From positions 8,573-72,572 of the forward strand of contig CAZSBB010000032.1 of NCBI GenBank assembly GCA_964605235.1: DNA of 64,000 bases. Reading direction: 5' to 3'. The translations under genes and the position numbers were made by a program. This DNA is from CAZSBB01 sp964605235 (GTDB lineage: Bacteria; Planctomycetota; Phycisphaerae; Phycisphaerales; Phycisphaeraceae). Position 1 is the first letter of the stretch, and every line of letters starts with the position of its first letter. A model generated the notes under the pieces. The model was not told where the DNA came from, ran no database searches, and saw only the letters and a program-made list of their open reading frames with translations. Of the stretch, positions 35,439-44,711 are shown one piece after another.

Positions 35439-38400
35439 TTACAACTGCCGCCCGATGTTGTACTGCGTCGGGTTGTCCTGCAGGCCGGGGAAGAGGTTTT
35501 CTTCTTCCTCGGTCTGGATGATGATCGTGGGCTTGACCAGGATCAGCAGGATGCGTTCGTCTTTGACCTTGGTGCGGTTGGTGAAGAAGCGGTTGAGCAC
35601 CGGAATCTTGGACAGCACGGGGACGCCGGCTTCGATTTCAATGTCGCCCACCAGCCGCTGACCGCCGAGCATGAGCGTGCCGCGGTCGGGCACGATGACG
35701 CTGGTGCGGACTTCGGTGAGTTCCAGTTGCGGGGCTTCGATGGCGCCGGTGATGGTGGTGGCGTCGTTGTTATTGTTGTTGTTATTGGTGGTGGTGCCGT
35801 TTTCGTTCTGCTCGGAGGTGAACTCGACGCGGCGGATTTCGGCGATCGCCGAGAGGCTGGGCCGCACGGTCATGGTGACATAGCGGCGATCGGCGCTGAT
35901 GGTGCCTTCGACGTCCAGCAGCACGCCGGCCTGCACCACGTCAATGGTGGGGTTGAAGCCGCTGGCGTTGGGCACCGGTTCCAGGTCGGAGACGAAAGCG
36001 ACCTGGCGGGCGACGGTGACATACGCGCGCTGGCCATTGAAGAACGTGATGCGCGGGGCGGTCAGCGAGATCGCCCGGCGGGAGTTCTTGGTGGCGCGAA
36101 CCAGGACATTGACGCCCCAGTCGTCGAGGTAATAGAAGCTGACGCCCAGCGACTGGTTGGTGGCGCCGAAGCCGCTGCCGGCCAGGAAACTGCCGATGCC
36201 GGTGGCGCTGGCGGCCGCGGAGCCAAAGGAACCCGGCAAACCGGTGGACAGGGGGCGATTGGTGACGCTGTAGGAGTCCTGGGAGAACTTGATCGGGCCG
36301 ACTTTGTCGTCGGCGCCGCCGTCGCCGATTTGCAGGTCGATGTCGATGCCCACTTCGTCGAGGAAGTTCTGGTCCACCAGCAGGAAGCGGGCTTCCACGG
36401 AGATCTGCATGGAACGGGTTTGACGCAACTGCGTGAGCAGGTCGGAGAGTTGCTTGTGGGAGTCGGGCGTGGTGTTGACGATCAGCAGGCCGTTGAGTTC
36501 GCTGATGGAGGAGACATCGCCGCCGAACTCGACCCAGTCGTCGCGTTCGCCGACGGTGGTGCGGATCAGTTCGAGCAGGTCGTCGATCTGCTGCTGCCGG
36601 TCCGCTTCGAGGTCTTCATCGCTGTCGCCGCCGCCGGAGTCGCCAAAGAGGCTGCCGCCACCGCTGCCGCCGCTGCGTCCACCACCACCGCCGCTGCCGC
36701 TGCCGCCGCCGCTGGTGCCGCGTCTGTTCAGGGCGCTGCTCAGGTCGAACTCGGGGGCGTCGTCGAAGGAGGGTATCTGCACCAGCAGATCGTGGATGTC
36801 ATAGGTGCGGGTGAAGCGGGTGGAGCGTTTGAGGTCGCGGATGGTGGAGACCACGATGATGCCGTCGGACACGCTCCAGCCGATGGGGTCGAGTTCATTG
36901 ACCGCCGAGGCCTCGGCGACCACCTTGTCAAGCACCCGGCGGTGGGTGGTGACCTGGGGGAACTGCACGGTGATTGGCATGGTGCGTTCGACGCCGATGT
37001 TGGTCAGAATGGACCAGCGGATATCGAAGTTGACGCCCAGGCTGGTCTGGAGGAATTCGAAGACCGCCGACAGCCGGTTGTTTTCGAAGTTGACGGTGAT
37101 CGGGTCACGCAGTTTGAGATCGACGCGCTGGTTGGCTTCCAGCGCGGCCGGCGTTTCCTCCAACCCCGCCAGCCGCTTGGCGGTCAGCTCCGGCCAGTCC
37201 GGGGGGAAGGTTATCAGGTTGTTGTAGGGAATGGTCGCTTCGGTGTTCTCGATGTGGTGGGCCTGGATCAGCGTGCCGCGTTTGCGCACCAGGTCCCGGG
37301 CTTTGACGTAGTTGGCGAGGTCCTCGATGGTTTCGATCAGGAGGTTGACCGACGGGTTGTTCCGGTCCAGAAATTTGGCTTGTTTAAGCTGATTGAGGGC
37401 GCCTTCAAACTTGCCCTCGCGGCGCAGCTCCACGGCACGCTCGATAAGCTTCTGCACCTGCTCGTCGCGTTCCGCCAGGGCGGTCTTTTCCCGATCCCCG
37501 GCGTCCTTGATCCGCCGTTGCTCCAGTTCCTTCTGCTGGTTGGCTTCCGCCACACGCTGGGCGTCATCAATGCTCGCGCCGGTGCGGATGGCTTCCTCGC
37601 GCAACTGCCGGTAACGGTCGGCAGCGAGATAGCGTTCGTTGCGGTCCAGGGTGATTTTGGCTTGCGACACCGCTTCCCGGGCGGCGGCGAAGTTGCGGGC
37701 TTCCGCCAGCGACTTGGCGCGGTTGATGAGCTGGTTGTACTCGCTGATGGTCGCTTCCTGCCGCAGGCGCAGAGCTTCCTTTTCGCTTTCGAGCACGCCG
37801 CGCGGCGCCAGGGCGAAGTTGTCCTTCGCCTGCGCGGCTTTGAGCCCCGCCTGGGCGTCGGCGTTGTCCGGTTCCACCTTGAGCACGGACTGGTAGCTCT
37901 CGGCGGCGAGGCGGTACTGCGCCTGCCGTTCGGCGGCGCGGGCGGCGGCGAGCTTCTCCTGCACGTAGAGCTTCTTGGCTTCCGCCAGCGGGTCGGCGCC
38001 GCCGGCGTTGCCGTTGCGGGTCACGACTTTGCCGGGGGCGCTGCTGTTCTGACGCATCTGGTTGATCAGCGCCAGTTGCCGATCCACGCGTTCATTTTCG
38101 AACCAGCCCAGATCAACGCCGGCTTCCTTGACCGCCATGAGCTTGCGCTCGGCATCATCAAGCTTGCCCGCCTGAATCTCGGCGGTGGCGTCGGCGACGA
38201 GCTGCTGGTACTGGGTCACCTGGGCGTCGGCGCTGCGGCGAATCTCCGCGAGCCGGGCGGTGGCGTTGGCGCGCTGCGTGGCGTCGGCCTGGGCGTGCTT
38301 GACCACCGCGCGGTAGTAGGTGGCGGCCCGGGCGTAGTTGCCTTCACGCTGCGCCTGCAGCGCTTTGTCGTAGAGTTCCTGGGGCGGGGCGCTGCCGTCG

Positions 38401-38648
38401 AGCAGGCGTTCGATGTCCTGCAAAGCCTGGAAAAGCTGGACGCGCTGTTCCTTGGGCAACTGCAGCGGATCGACCCGCTCGAGCGTGCTCTTGGCGGCCG
38501 GCAGGTCGCCGTCGGAATACTGCTTCAGGCCCTGGTTGTACAAGGCGTCGGCGCTGGGACCATCATCCAACGCCAGGGCCGGCCCTGCCGCGCATACTCC
38601 CAAACCGAAGCAAGCCAGCATCAAGACCGTGCAAATGCGTTGTCGCAA
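35439..38648 (-). CDS. Secretin-domain outer-membrane protein with N-terminal TPR repeats
   Basis: The 1069-residue protein begins at TTG 38648 (GGGAGG six bases upstream) with a signal peptide ending near 'GPALA-LDDG'. Residues about 30-440 are TPR-like and Ala/Glu-rich coiled text. From about 490 on come secretin N-domains, with Gly/Ser-rich linkers ('GGGSGSGGGGGRSGG'). The C-terminal secretin domain follows ('VEARFLLVDQNFLDEVGIDI', 'RTSVIVPDRGTLMLGGQRL', 'PVLSKIPVLNRFFTNRTKV'). It is a GspD/PilQ-type pore subunit, probably for the type II or IV-pilus-like export that also uses the pseudopilins. No gspE/F/C neighbours are in the window. Confidence 0.92.
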   Translation of the reverse strand: MRQRICTVLMLACFGLGVCAAGPALALDDGPSADALYNQGLKQYSDGDLPAAKSTLERVDPLQLPKEQRVQLFQALQDIERLLDGSAPPQELYDKALQAQREGNYARAATYYRAVVKHAQADATQRANATARLAEIRRSADAQVTQYQQLVADATAEIQAGKLDDAERKLMAVKEAGVDLGWFENERVDRQLALINQMRQNSSAPGKVVTRNGNAGGADPLAEAKKLYVQEKLAAARAAERQAQYRLAAESYQSVLKVEPDNADAQAGLKAAQAKDNFALAPRGVLESEKEALRLRQEATISEYNQLINRAKSLAEARNFAAAREAVSQAKITLDRNERYLAADRYRQLREEAIRTGASIDDAQRVAEANQQKELEQRRIKDAGDREKTALAERDEQVQKLIERAVELRREGKFEGALNQLKQAKFLDRNNPSVNLLIETIEDLANYVKARDLVRKRGTLIQAHHIENTEATIPYNNLITFPPDWPELTAKRLAGLEETPAALEANQRVDLKLRDPITVNFENNRLSAVFEFLQTSLGVNFDIRWSILTNIGVERTMPITVQFPQVTTHRRVLDKVVAEASAVNELDPIGWSVSDGIIVVSTIRDLKRSTRFTRTYDIHDLLVQIPSFDDAPEFDLSSALNRRGTSGGGSGSGGGGGRSGGSGGGSLFGDSGGGDSDEDLEADRQQQIDDLLELIRTTVGERDDWVEFGGDVSSISELNGLLIVNTTPDSHKQLSDLLTQLRQTRSMQISVEARFLLVDQNFLDEVGIDIDLQIGDGGADDKVGPIKFSQDSYSVTNRPLSTGLPGSFGSAAASATGIGSFLAGSGFGATNQSLGVSFYYLDDWGVNVLVRATKNSRRAISLTAPRITFFNGQRAYVTVARQVAFVSDLEPVPNASGFNPTIDVVQAGVLLDVEGTISADRRYVTMTVRPSLSAIAEIRRVEFTSEQNENGTTTNNNNNNNDATTITGAIEAPQLELTEVRTSVIVPDRGTLMLGGQRLVGDIEIEAGVPVLSKIPVLNRFFTNRTKVKDERILLILVKPTIIIQTEEEENLFPGLQDNPTQYNIGRQL

Positions 38649-39088
38649 AGCGAGCCTCCCAACCAAAGCGCTGTGACTTGCCGACCCGCGTCGTCGGAAG
38701 CCACAACTTTGTCGCTCACCGGGAATTACCTGGCGAAACCATCGCGAAAATCATTCCATGGACCGCGAACTCCCCGCCCTGTGGGAACAACGATCGCGGT
38801 CGGCGTGCAGCGGGCGGATCACCCGAGGCGCAGTCTAAATGCTGCCTTGAACGGCTGCAAGTGCTTTGTGCCCTTGCATCTGTGGGGAAGCCGCAAAAAA
38901 GAACCCGGCCCATGGCAGTGGGCCGGGTCCGGGGTGATGAGGGAGACGTCCGCGGCGCCGCCACCGTCAACTGCAAGGCGGCGCCTGGAGTAAAACCTTG
39001 ACCGCCCAGGGGGGGCTAAGTCCCGAGGGCAACAGCCGCCGAACACCCCAGGCTTGGTCACCGCCCGGGCAACCTCCAGGGGCTGGGG
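38649..39088. other. 440-base gap between secretin and outer-membrane protein genes
   Basis: It holds the upstream region of the secretin gene and, at 38895-38928, a terminator for the outer-membrane protein gene. The stretch 38996-39080 is G-rich and C-rich with no gene recognised. Confidence 0.6.
38895..38928 (-). terminator. Intrinsic terminator downstream of the outer-membrane protein gene
   Basis: On the minus strand ACCCGGCCCA and TGGGCCGGGT form a perfect 10-bp stem with a six-base loop, followed by TCTTTTTT. Confidence 0.9.
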
Positions 39089-39993
39089 TTAGAAGCTCAG
39101 GACGGCCGAGGCGGTCCAGCGGTAGCCGTACATGTCATTGCCTTTGGTCAGCGGGGTTTCGTAGGCGAGACGCAGCGCCAGATTGTCGATGACGCGCAGC
39201 TCGCCGCCGATGCCGACGGTGACCACTTCATTGTTCTTGCCGCCGCCGAAGTTTGCCAGGTCCACGCCCTGGAAGGGCACGACGACCTGACCTTCGTCCA
39301 GCACGTGGTAACCGTTGAACTCAACCACCGGGCTGAAGTGCTTGCAGAGGTAGTAGTCCAGGTGGATATGCCAGGTCATGCGATCGGCATTGCCCAGACT
39401 GTCGTGCTCATAGTCGACGACATAGAAGTTGACATTGCCGCCCAGGTGCAGGGGGCCAAAGCCCTTGTTGACGCTCAGCCAGAAGCGCCATTGGTCGTCA
39501 TTCTGCAACACCCGGCCGGGGCCGACTTTGAATTCGTAACCGATGCCCGCGGCGGCATGGAACTGGTGTTCCCAGTCCTGAATGAAGTTGTACTTGACAC
39601 CCGCCGCCAGGTCCGCCGAACCGCCGGCTTCGATCAGCCCGGAGTCCAGTTCGATGTAGCCGTCTTTGTAGGCGACGAATTGAATTGCTTGGTCAGCGCC
39701 AGCCGAATCTGGGCGGCATAGACCTGAGCGTCGCCGCCGTTGAGGATGCCGGATTTGGGAAACTTGTGTTGCAGGAACCACGCCCGCACGTCGGTGGTGA
39801 CGAACGAGTCCTCGGCGTCGTAAGGATCAGTCACCGGATGGACGAACCGGTGGTTTTCAGGAACCTGGCTGGCGGCTTCGGTGGGGTCGCCAAACAGCAC
39901 AAATCTGGCGTGCTGCGCCTGGACGCTGCGGGGCAGCGCAACCAGCGCCAGACAAGCCAACACCCAGACCCAGCGTGACGGAATCAGACCCAT
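39089..39993 (-). pseudogene. Outer-membrane beta-barrel protein gene broken by a 5-bp tandem duplication
   Basis: An ATG at 39993 (AGGAG nine bases upstream) opens a signal-peptide protein ('RWVWVLACLALVALPRSVQA'). The frame breaks near 39680, where AATTC is doubled (GAATTGAATT on the + strand, 39677-39686). Removing one copy joins 'RLALTKQ' directly to 'FVAYKDGYIELDSG' and gives a 299-residue protein ending in 'GYRWTASAVLSF', with a terminal Phe typical of outer-membrane barrels. The C-terminal part has many alternating strands. Without correction the N-terminal product stops near 39634. It could be a true mutation, phase variation or a sequencing error. A terminator follows and a TTGACA promoter precedes it. 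Confidence 0.8.
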
Positions 39994-40354
39994 GATGGAA
40001 CTCTCCTGTGGCGGTTGAAATGGTGAACGCTGCACCGCCGGCAGCGACGGCAGCAAGTTAAAATTGTTCTAATTACATGTCAAGGCAGATTTGTCTTAAA
40101 TAATGCGAAATGGATAGATGCGGCACTGCATCCGCCGATGCCGACCGGGCGGTCGGGGATCATCAGGAAGTGCCTGCTTCCTGGCGGGGAACAGCTTGAA
40201 ACTGGAGCCCCAACCGCGATTGCCGGGGTCGTGACAGGCTCCGCAGCAGCACCGCAGGGATTGCTGCCGTGTGGGATTCTTCCGCAGGCAATGGATTGGC
40301 GACCCGCGCTGCCCCCGGGCCGGAGGGCTGGAGCCACGGCGGCGAACGGGAAAA
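39994..40354. other. 361-base gap upstream of the outer-membrane protein gene
   Basis: It holds the promoter at 40055-40083. The rest, 40084-40354, has no protein frame that I can support and no recognised RNA or repeat. Confidence 0.5.
40055..40083 (-). promoter_or_regulatory. Promoter of the outer-membrane protein gene
   Basis: On the minus strand TTGACA (40083-40078) is followed after 17 bases by TAACTT (40060-40055), inside an AT-rich patch. The start codon is about 60 bases further on. Confidence 0.65.
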
Positions 40355-40885
40355 TCAGGGCGTGGGCGCTTCGCCGGGAAGGTTGCGCTGGAGCACCGGC
40401 AACCGGTAACGCCGCTGCGCCTGCCAGCCGAAGAGCAGGTCGTGCAGTTCATCCACGCCGGCGACCGAGCCATCGATCACGCGCAGGGAAGCCGAACCGG
40501 CGCCCGGCAACCGGATGGTCAGGCGGTCTTCGCTGCGCGTGGGTTTGTCGCCCCAGCGGGCGCTCGGAGCGTTGAACCAACCATGGTGCTGGGCGCGGGC
40601 GATCAGTTCCTCGATCTCCGCGCTGGTGAGCTGGCCCACCGGTTCCACCACGCCCTGGCGCGCCGCATTGCCGCCGGCGAACAGGAAGCTGCCGTCGCTT
40701 TGCAATTGGAAGGCGGTGTAACGCCGGTCGGTGGTCGAACGGGACAGTTCCAGCGTCAGGTTGCGCGGGTTGGTGTCGACTTTCGCTTTGCCCGCTGTTG
40801 CTGACGAACTGGCGCAGGCGCTCAGACACAGCGGCAGAACCAGCAGCAGCCCACGCAGATTGCGGCACCACGAGGAATGGGTCAT
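40355..40885 (-). CDS. Lipoprotein of unknown function
   Basis: The 176-residue protein has a lipoprotein signal ending 'LCLSAC' (Cys24), then a small soluble domain with 'NLTLELSRSTTDRRYTAFQL' and a helical segment ('LTSAEIEELIARAQHHGWF'). It resembles the product of the gene just upstream in layout: signal, short beta part, then a helix with 'LTxxxIxxxx' text and a final 'LL' segment. No family was recognised. Its ATG overlaps the stop of that upstream gene (ATGA), so the two are co-translated. Confidence 0.8.
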   Translation of the reverse strand: MTHSSWCRNLRGLLLVLPLCLSACASSSATAGKAKVDTNPRNLTLELSRSTTDRRYTAFQLQSDGSFLFAGGNAARQGVVEPVGQLTSAEIEELIARAQHHGWFNAPSARWGDKPTRSEDRLTIRLPGAGSASLRVIDGSVAGVDELHDLLFGWQAQRRYRLPVLQRNLPGEAPTP

Positions 40886-41421
40886 GGCTGTTCCACCCAG
40901 GGGTCGACGCTGCCGCCGGTGTAGGCGATCAGCAGTTCCAGCAGCTTGCGGGTCGGGGGCGATTCGAGCATCGTCGTGCGATACCGGTGCGTGCGGCCCC
41001 AGGCGTTGATCGCCAGCTCATACGTCACCGCCGCCGCATCCGGCTGCCCGAGTTTCGCGCCCAGCGGGCTGGTGGGTTCGACGTGCAGGCTCGCCTCATG
41101 AATCACATCCAGCACTTTGCGCACCTGGCTGGGGGTGAGCGTCAACCGATGGGCGGGCAAGCCTGGAGCCGCAGCGCCCGCGCCCAGCGCCAGGTACAGC
41201 GTGCGATCCGGCAGCAGAATGTAGCGTGACGCCTGCTGCCGACGATCCGCGCCGGTCGCGGGGCCATGAATGCGGAAATCGAGTGAGAAATCCGGGGGAT
41301 CCTCCAGCCCGCCGCGCAGCGCGTGCTGATACGGCTGACCACAACCGCTGACGCACAAGGCTGCCCCCAACCACAGCAGCAGCAATCCACCTCGCATCAT
41401 CTTGCTTTGACCCCTGCCCAT
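40882..41421 (-). CDS. Lipoprotein of unknown function, paired with the next gene
   Basis: The 179-residue protein carries a lipobox 'CVSGC' (Cys27). The mature part contains 'SRYILLPDRTLYLALGAGAA', 'LTLTPSQVRKVLDVIHEASL' and 'TYELAINAWGRTHRYRTTML', similar in design to the following lipoprotein ('LTIRLPGAGSASLRV'), suggesting distant paralogues. The start is placed at 41421 (GGAAGG 11 bases upstream); ATG at 41400 is equally possible. The STAS gene ends 53 bases upstream. The role is unknown. Confidence 0.75.
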   Translation of the reverse strand: MGRGQSKMMRGGLLLLWLGAALCVSGCGQPYQHALRGGLEDPPDFSLDFRIHGPATGADRRQQASRYILLPDRTLYLALGAGAAAPGLPAHRLTLTPSQVRKVLDVIHEASLHVEPTSPLGAKLGQPDAAAVTYELAINAWGRTHRYRTTMLESPPTRKLLELLIAYTGGSVDPWVEQP

Positions 41422-41473
41422 GGACGCATCAACCTTCCCTGCCCGCGGCGGGCGCGGACGCCGCGGCCTGCTT

Positions 41474-41815
41474 TCAATGCCCCCCGAGTTGCAACGCCGC
41501 CAGCGCTGTGCTGACATCCGGGGAGAACTCAAACACCTTGTCCAGTCCGGTCATCATGAAGACCGCCCACACCGTGTTGGTGGGGCCGGCGATGCGCATC
41601 CGGCTGTCGCGGTCGATCATCAGCTTGCGCACGCGCAGGAGCTGCGACAGGTTGCTGCTGTTGATCTGCGTGGTGCCCGCCAGGTCGATGACCACGCTGG
41701 GCGTGGCGGCCGCGGTGCGCAACTGCTCGAACAAGCTGGTCAGGTCCTCACTGATGACCGGCTCATCCAATAGCCGCGCCACCCAGATGCCTTCGGACCA
41801 TTGCTGAATCGGCAT
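41474..41815 (-). CDS. STAS-domain anti-sigma factor antagonist
   Basis: The 113-residue protein is a SpoIIAA-like STAS domain. The phosphorylation-loop text is 'VVIDLAGTTQINSSNLSQLL' with Ser53 or Ser54 in the place of the phosphorylated Ser (the usual D-S-S-G/A has Asn for Asp). Such proteins bind an anti-sigma factor kinase in partner-switching. No kinase, phosphatase or sigma factor gene is adjacent; two lipoprotein genes follow on the same strand. GGAG lies seven bases before the ATG. Confidence 0.85.
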   Translation of the reverse strand: MPIQQWSEGIWVARLLDEPVISEDLTSLFEQLRTAAATPSVVIDLAGTTQINSSNLSQLLRVRKLMIDRDSRMRIAGPTNTVWAVFMMTGLDKVFEFSPDVSTALAALQLGGH

Positions 41816-41884
41816 GGTGCTGCTCCAACGTCAGGCGGGGCGTTGGTCGAACCCTCAACCAGCGCGGCTTGGTATACGTCCAAG

Positions 41885-41999
41885 CTCACCACAGAGGCAC
41901 AGAGAACACGGAGCAAAGTCGGGAGCAGTAAATCTGTCCTGATTTATTCGCTCTTCTCGGTGAGCTTGACTCGGTGAGCTCTGTGACTCGGTGGTGCAA
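41885..41999. repeat. Dispersed repeat, family D, copy 2
   Basis: CTCACCACAGAGGCACAGAG opens the copy and CTCTGTGACTCGGTGGTGCA closes it, roughly inverted, with about 70 bases between. It lies between gyrA and the STAS gene. Confidence 0.75.
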
Positions 42000-42017
42000 T
42001 TTCCAAGGAGTGATGGC

Positions 42018-44711
42018 TTACGCGTCGTCATCCGCTGCGGCGAAGTCATCCTCGTCTTCATCCAGTTCAGCGCTGAGTTCCGCGTCCTCGATTGCCTCGT
42101 CCGCTGGCTCGGGGGCGCTCTGGCCTTCCTCGTCATCTTCCTCCACCACCCGGGCGACGGACGCCAGGGCGCCGCCTTCCTTGAGGTTGATGACGCGCAC
42201 GCCCTGCGAGCCGCGCGCGGTCTGGCGCACGGTCTGGGCGTTGATGCGGACGATCATGCCGTCGGTGGAGACGAGGATCAGGTCGTCGCCGGGCTCGATG
42301 CCCAGGATGCCGACCACTTCGCCGTTGCGGCTGCCGGTGCGGATGTCGATGCGGCCTTTGCCGCCGCGGCCCTGGGTGCGGTACTGACCATCTTCCTGCT
42401 GGACGAGGTACTCGCTCAGCGGGGTGCGTTTGCCGTAGCCCTTGGTGGTGACGGTGAGCATGGTGCGGGCGTCGTCGGGGGTGCAGCGCATCAGGCCGAT
42501 GACCGCATCGCCCTTGCCCAGGCTGATGCCCTTGACGCCGCTGGCGTTGCGGCCCATGGCGCGGGCGTCGTCTTCATGGAAGCGGATCGCCATGCCGCGC
42601 TTGGTCGCCAGCAGCAGATGATCGCGGCCGCTGGTCCACGACACGCCGATGAGGCTGTCGCCTTCGCGCAGGCCCAGGGCGATGATGCCCGAGCGGTGGA
42701 CGTTGCGATATTCCTTGAGCGCGGTGCGCTTGACCAGGCCCTGGGCGCTGGCGAATACCAGGAACAGCTCTTCGCGTTCGAAGTCGGCAATGGGCATGAA
42801 GTGCCGGACGCGCTCGCCTTCGCGCAGCTCCAGCAGGTTGACGATCGCCCGGCCGCGACTGGTGCGCGGAGCTTCGGGAATCTCGTACACCTTGAGCTTG
42901 AACACCCGTCCGGTGTCGGTGAAGCAGAGCAGATCGTCGTGCGTGGAGGCGACGAAGACGTGCTCGGTGAAATCGCCGTCGCGGATGTCCGCGCCGATGA
43001 TGCCGCGCCCGCCGCGCCCCTGCGTGCGGTAATCATCCACCGGCTGCCGCTTGACGTAGCCGTTGTGGGTGATGGTGACCGCCACGTTTTGTTCGGGGGT
43101 CAGGGCGCCCAGGTCGAAGTCGCCGATTTCCTCATCGGTGATCTGCGTCCGGCGCGGGTCGGCAAAGCGGGTTTTGAGGTCGATCAGGTCCGCCTTGATG
43201 ATCGCGTACACCCGGTCGTCATCGCCGAGGATTGCTTCGTATTCCTCGATCTGCTTGAGCAGCTCGGCGTAGTGGCTGACGAGCTTTTCGATTTCGAGCC
43301 CGACCAGTTGGATCAGTTGCAGCCGACCGATGGCTTCCGCCTGCACGCGCGAAAGGTGAATTTCGTTGCTCGCCGACTGCGCCAGCAAGCGCGGGGGAAT
43401 CTGCGGCGCGTAGGGATGCCCAGCGGGAATGCGGAAGCCACGCGCCATCAAGCGCTCGATCGCTTCCTCGCGGGTGCGGGAAGTGCGGATGAGCTTGATG
43501 ACTTCGTCAATGTCGCAGACCGCGTAGATCAAGCCCTCGATGCGATGGGCTTCCTGGGCAGCCTTCTTGAGCAGGTGGGCGGTGCGCCGGCGAATGACTT
43601 CAAACCGGTGCTCGATGTAAATCTGAATCAGCTCTTTGAGCGACAGCGTGCGCGGCTGACCACGCACCAGGGCGATGTTGATGATGCTGAAGGTCGACTG
43701 CAGCGGGGTCATGGTGTAGAGCTGCTTTTCGACCACATTGGGGTCAGCCCCGCGCTTGAGCTCGATCACGACCCGCATGCCGCCGCGGTTGGAGCTTTCG
43801 TCGACGATGTTGACGATGTCCGTCAGCCGTTCCTGCTTGCGCAGTTCGACGATCTTGGCGACGATGCCGTCGTTCTTGGCGACCTGGTAGGGGATTTCGG
43901 TGACCACCAGCAGGTTGCGGCCCGAATCGGTCTGTTCGTGATGGACCTTGGCGCGGACGTAGATCCGGCCGCGCCCGGTGGCGTACGCCTGGGCGATGCC
44001 GCCGCGCCCGCAGATGATGCCGCCGGTGGGGAAGTCGGGGCCCGGCACCAGTTTCATCAGTTCCAGCACATTGAGGTCGGGCTGATCGATGACGGCAATG
44101 ATGGCGTCGCAGATTTCACCCAGATTGTGCGTGGGCATCGAGCACGCCATACCCACCGCGATGCCGGTCGAGCCGTTGAGCAGCAGGTTGGGCAGGCGGG
44201 CGGGCAGGACGCGCGGCTCATCGACGGTTTCGTCGAAGTTGGGCTGCCAGTCCACGGTGTCGAGCTTGAGGTCTTCAAGCATTTCCATGGCGTGGGCGTG
44301 CAGCCGCGCCTCGGTGTAACGCATGGCGGCGGGGGGGTCGGGGTCGATGGAGCCGAAGTTGCCCTGCTTGTCGATCAGCAGGTAGCGCATCTTCCATTCC
44401 TGCGCCATGTTGACCAGGGTGGGATAGATGGCGCTGTCGCCGTGGGGGTGGTACTTCTTCATCGTCTCGCCCACGATGCCGGCGCACTTGGTGTGCTTGC
44501 GGCCGGGGGAGAGATTCAGGTCGTTCATCGCCACGAGGATGCGGCGTTGCGACGGCTTGAGTCCATCGCGGGCATCAGGCAACGCCCGATCCACGATGGT
44601 GCTCATGGCATAGGTGAGATAGCTCTCGGCCAACTCGGTGTCGATGGCCTGGTCCACGATGCGGCCGGCGGGAAAACCTTCCGCTTCAGGTTTGGACTGC
44701 TCTTCACTCAT
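42018..44711 (-). CDS. gyrA: DNA gyrase subunit A
   Basis: GyrA is the DNA-cleaving subunit of the type IIA topoisomerase that introduces negative supercoils. The 897-residue protein has the catalytic Tyr132 in 'AAMRYTEARL' and the quinolone-pocket stretch 'HGDSAIYPTLVNMAQ' (Ser93; Pro97 where E. coli has Asp87). A beta-pinwheel C-terminal domain holds the GyrA box 'QGRGGRG' near residue 565 and a second 'QGRGGKG'. This marks it as gyrase, not topoisomerase IV. The C-terminus is a long acidic tail. The start at 44711 has AGGAGG 11 bases upstream. gyrB is not nearby. Confidence 0.97.
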   Translation of the reverse strand: MSEEQSKPEAEGFPAGRIVDQAIDTELAESYLTYAMSTIVDRALPDARDGLKPSQRRILVAMNDLNLSPGRKHTKCAGIVGETMKKYHPHGDSAIYPTLVNMAQEWKMRYLLIDKQGNFGSIDPDPPAAMRYTEARLHAHAMEMLEDLKLDTVDWQPNFDETVDEPRVLPARLPNLLLNGSTGIAVGMACSMPTHNLGEICDAIIAVIDQPDLNVLELMKLVPGPDFPTGGIICGRGGIAQAYATGRGRIYVRAKVHHEQTDSGRNLLVVTEIPYQVAKNDGIVAKIVELRKQERLTDIVNIVDESSNRGGMRVVIELKRGADPNVVEKQLYTMTPLQSTFSIINIALVRGQPRTLSLKELIQIYIEHRFEVIRRRTAHLLKKAAQEAHRIEGLIYAVCDIDEVIKLIRTSRTREEAIERLMARGFRIPAGHPYAPQIPPRLLAQSASNEIHLSRVQAEAIGRLQLIQLVGLEIEKLVSHYAELLKQIEEYEAILGDDDRVYAIIKADLIDLKTRFADPRRTQITDEEIGDFDLGALTPEQNVAVTITHNGYVKRQPVDDYRTQGRGGRGIIGADIRDGDFTEHVFVASTHDDLLCFTDTGRVFKLKVYEIPEAPRTSRGRAIVNLLELREGERVRHFMPIADFEREELFLVFASAQGLVKRTALKEYRNVHRSGIIALGLREGDSLIGVSWTSGRDHLLLATKRGMAIRFHEDDARAMGRNASGVKGISLGKGDAVIGLMRCTPDDARTMLTVTTKGYGKRTPLSEYLVQQEDGQYRTQGRGGKGRIDIRTGSRNGEVVGILGIEPGDDLILVSTDGMIVRINAQTVRQTARGSQGVRVINLKEGGALASVARVVEEDDEEGQSAPEPADEAIEDAELSAELDEDEDDFAAADDDA

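Noticed and set aside
35307..38993. A 1200-residue open frame on the + strand opposite the secretin gene
   Set aside because: Mirror of the secretin; Gly/Val/Asp-rich with no motif, ribosome-binding site or signal.
40080..40337. Short minus-strand frame upstream of the lipoprotein pair
   Set aside because: Low-complexity composition, no ribosome-binding site and no family; it looks like chance.
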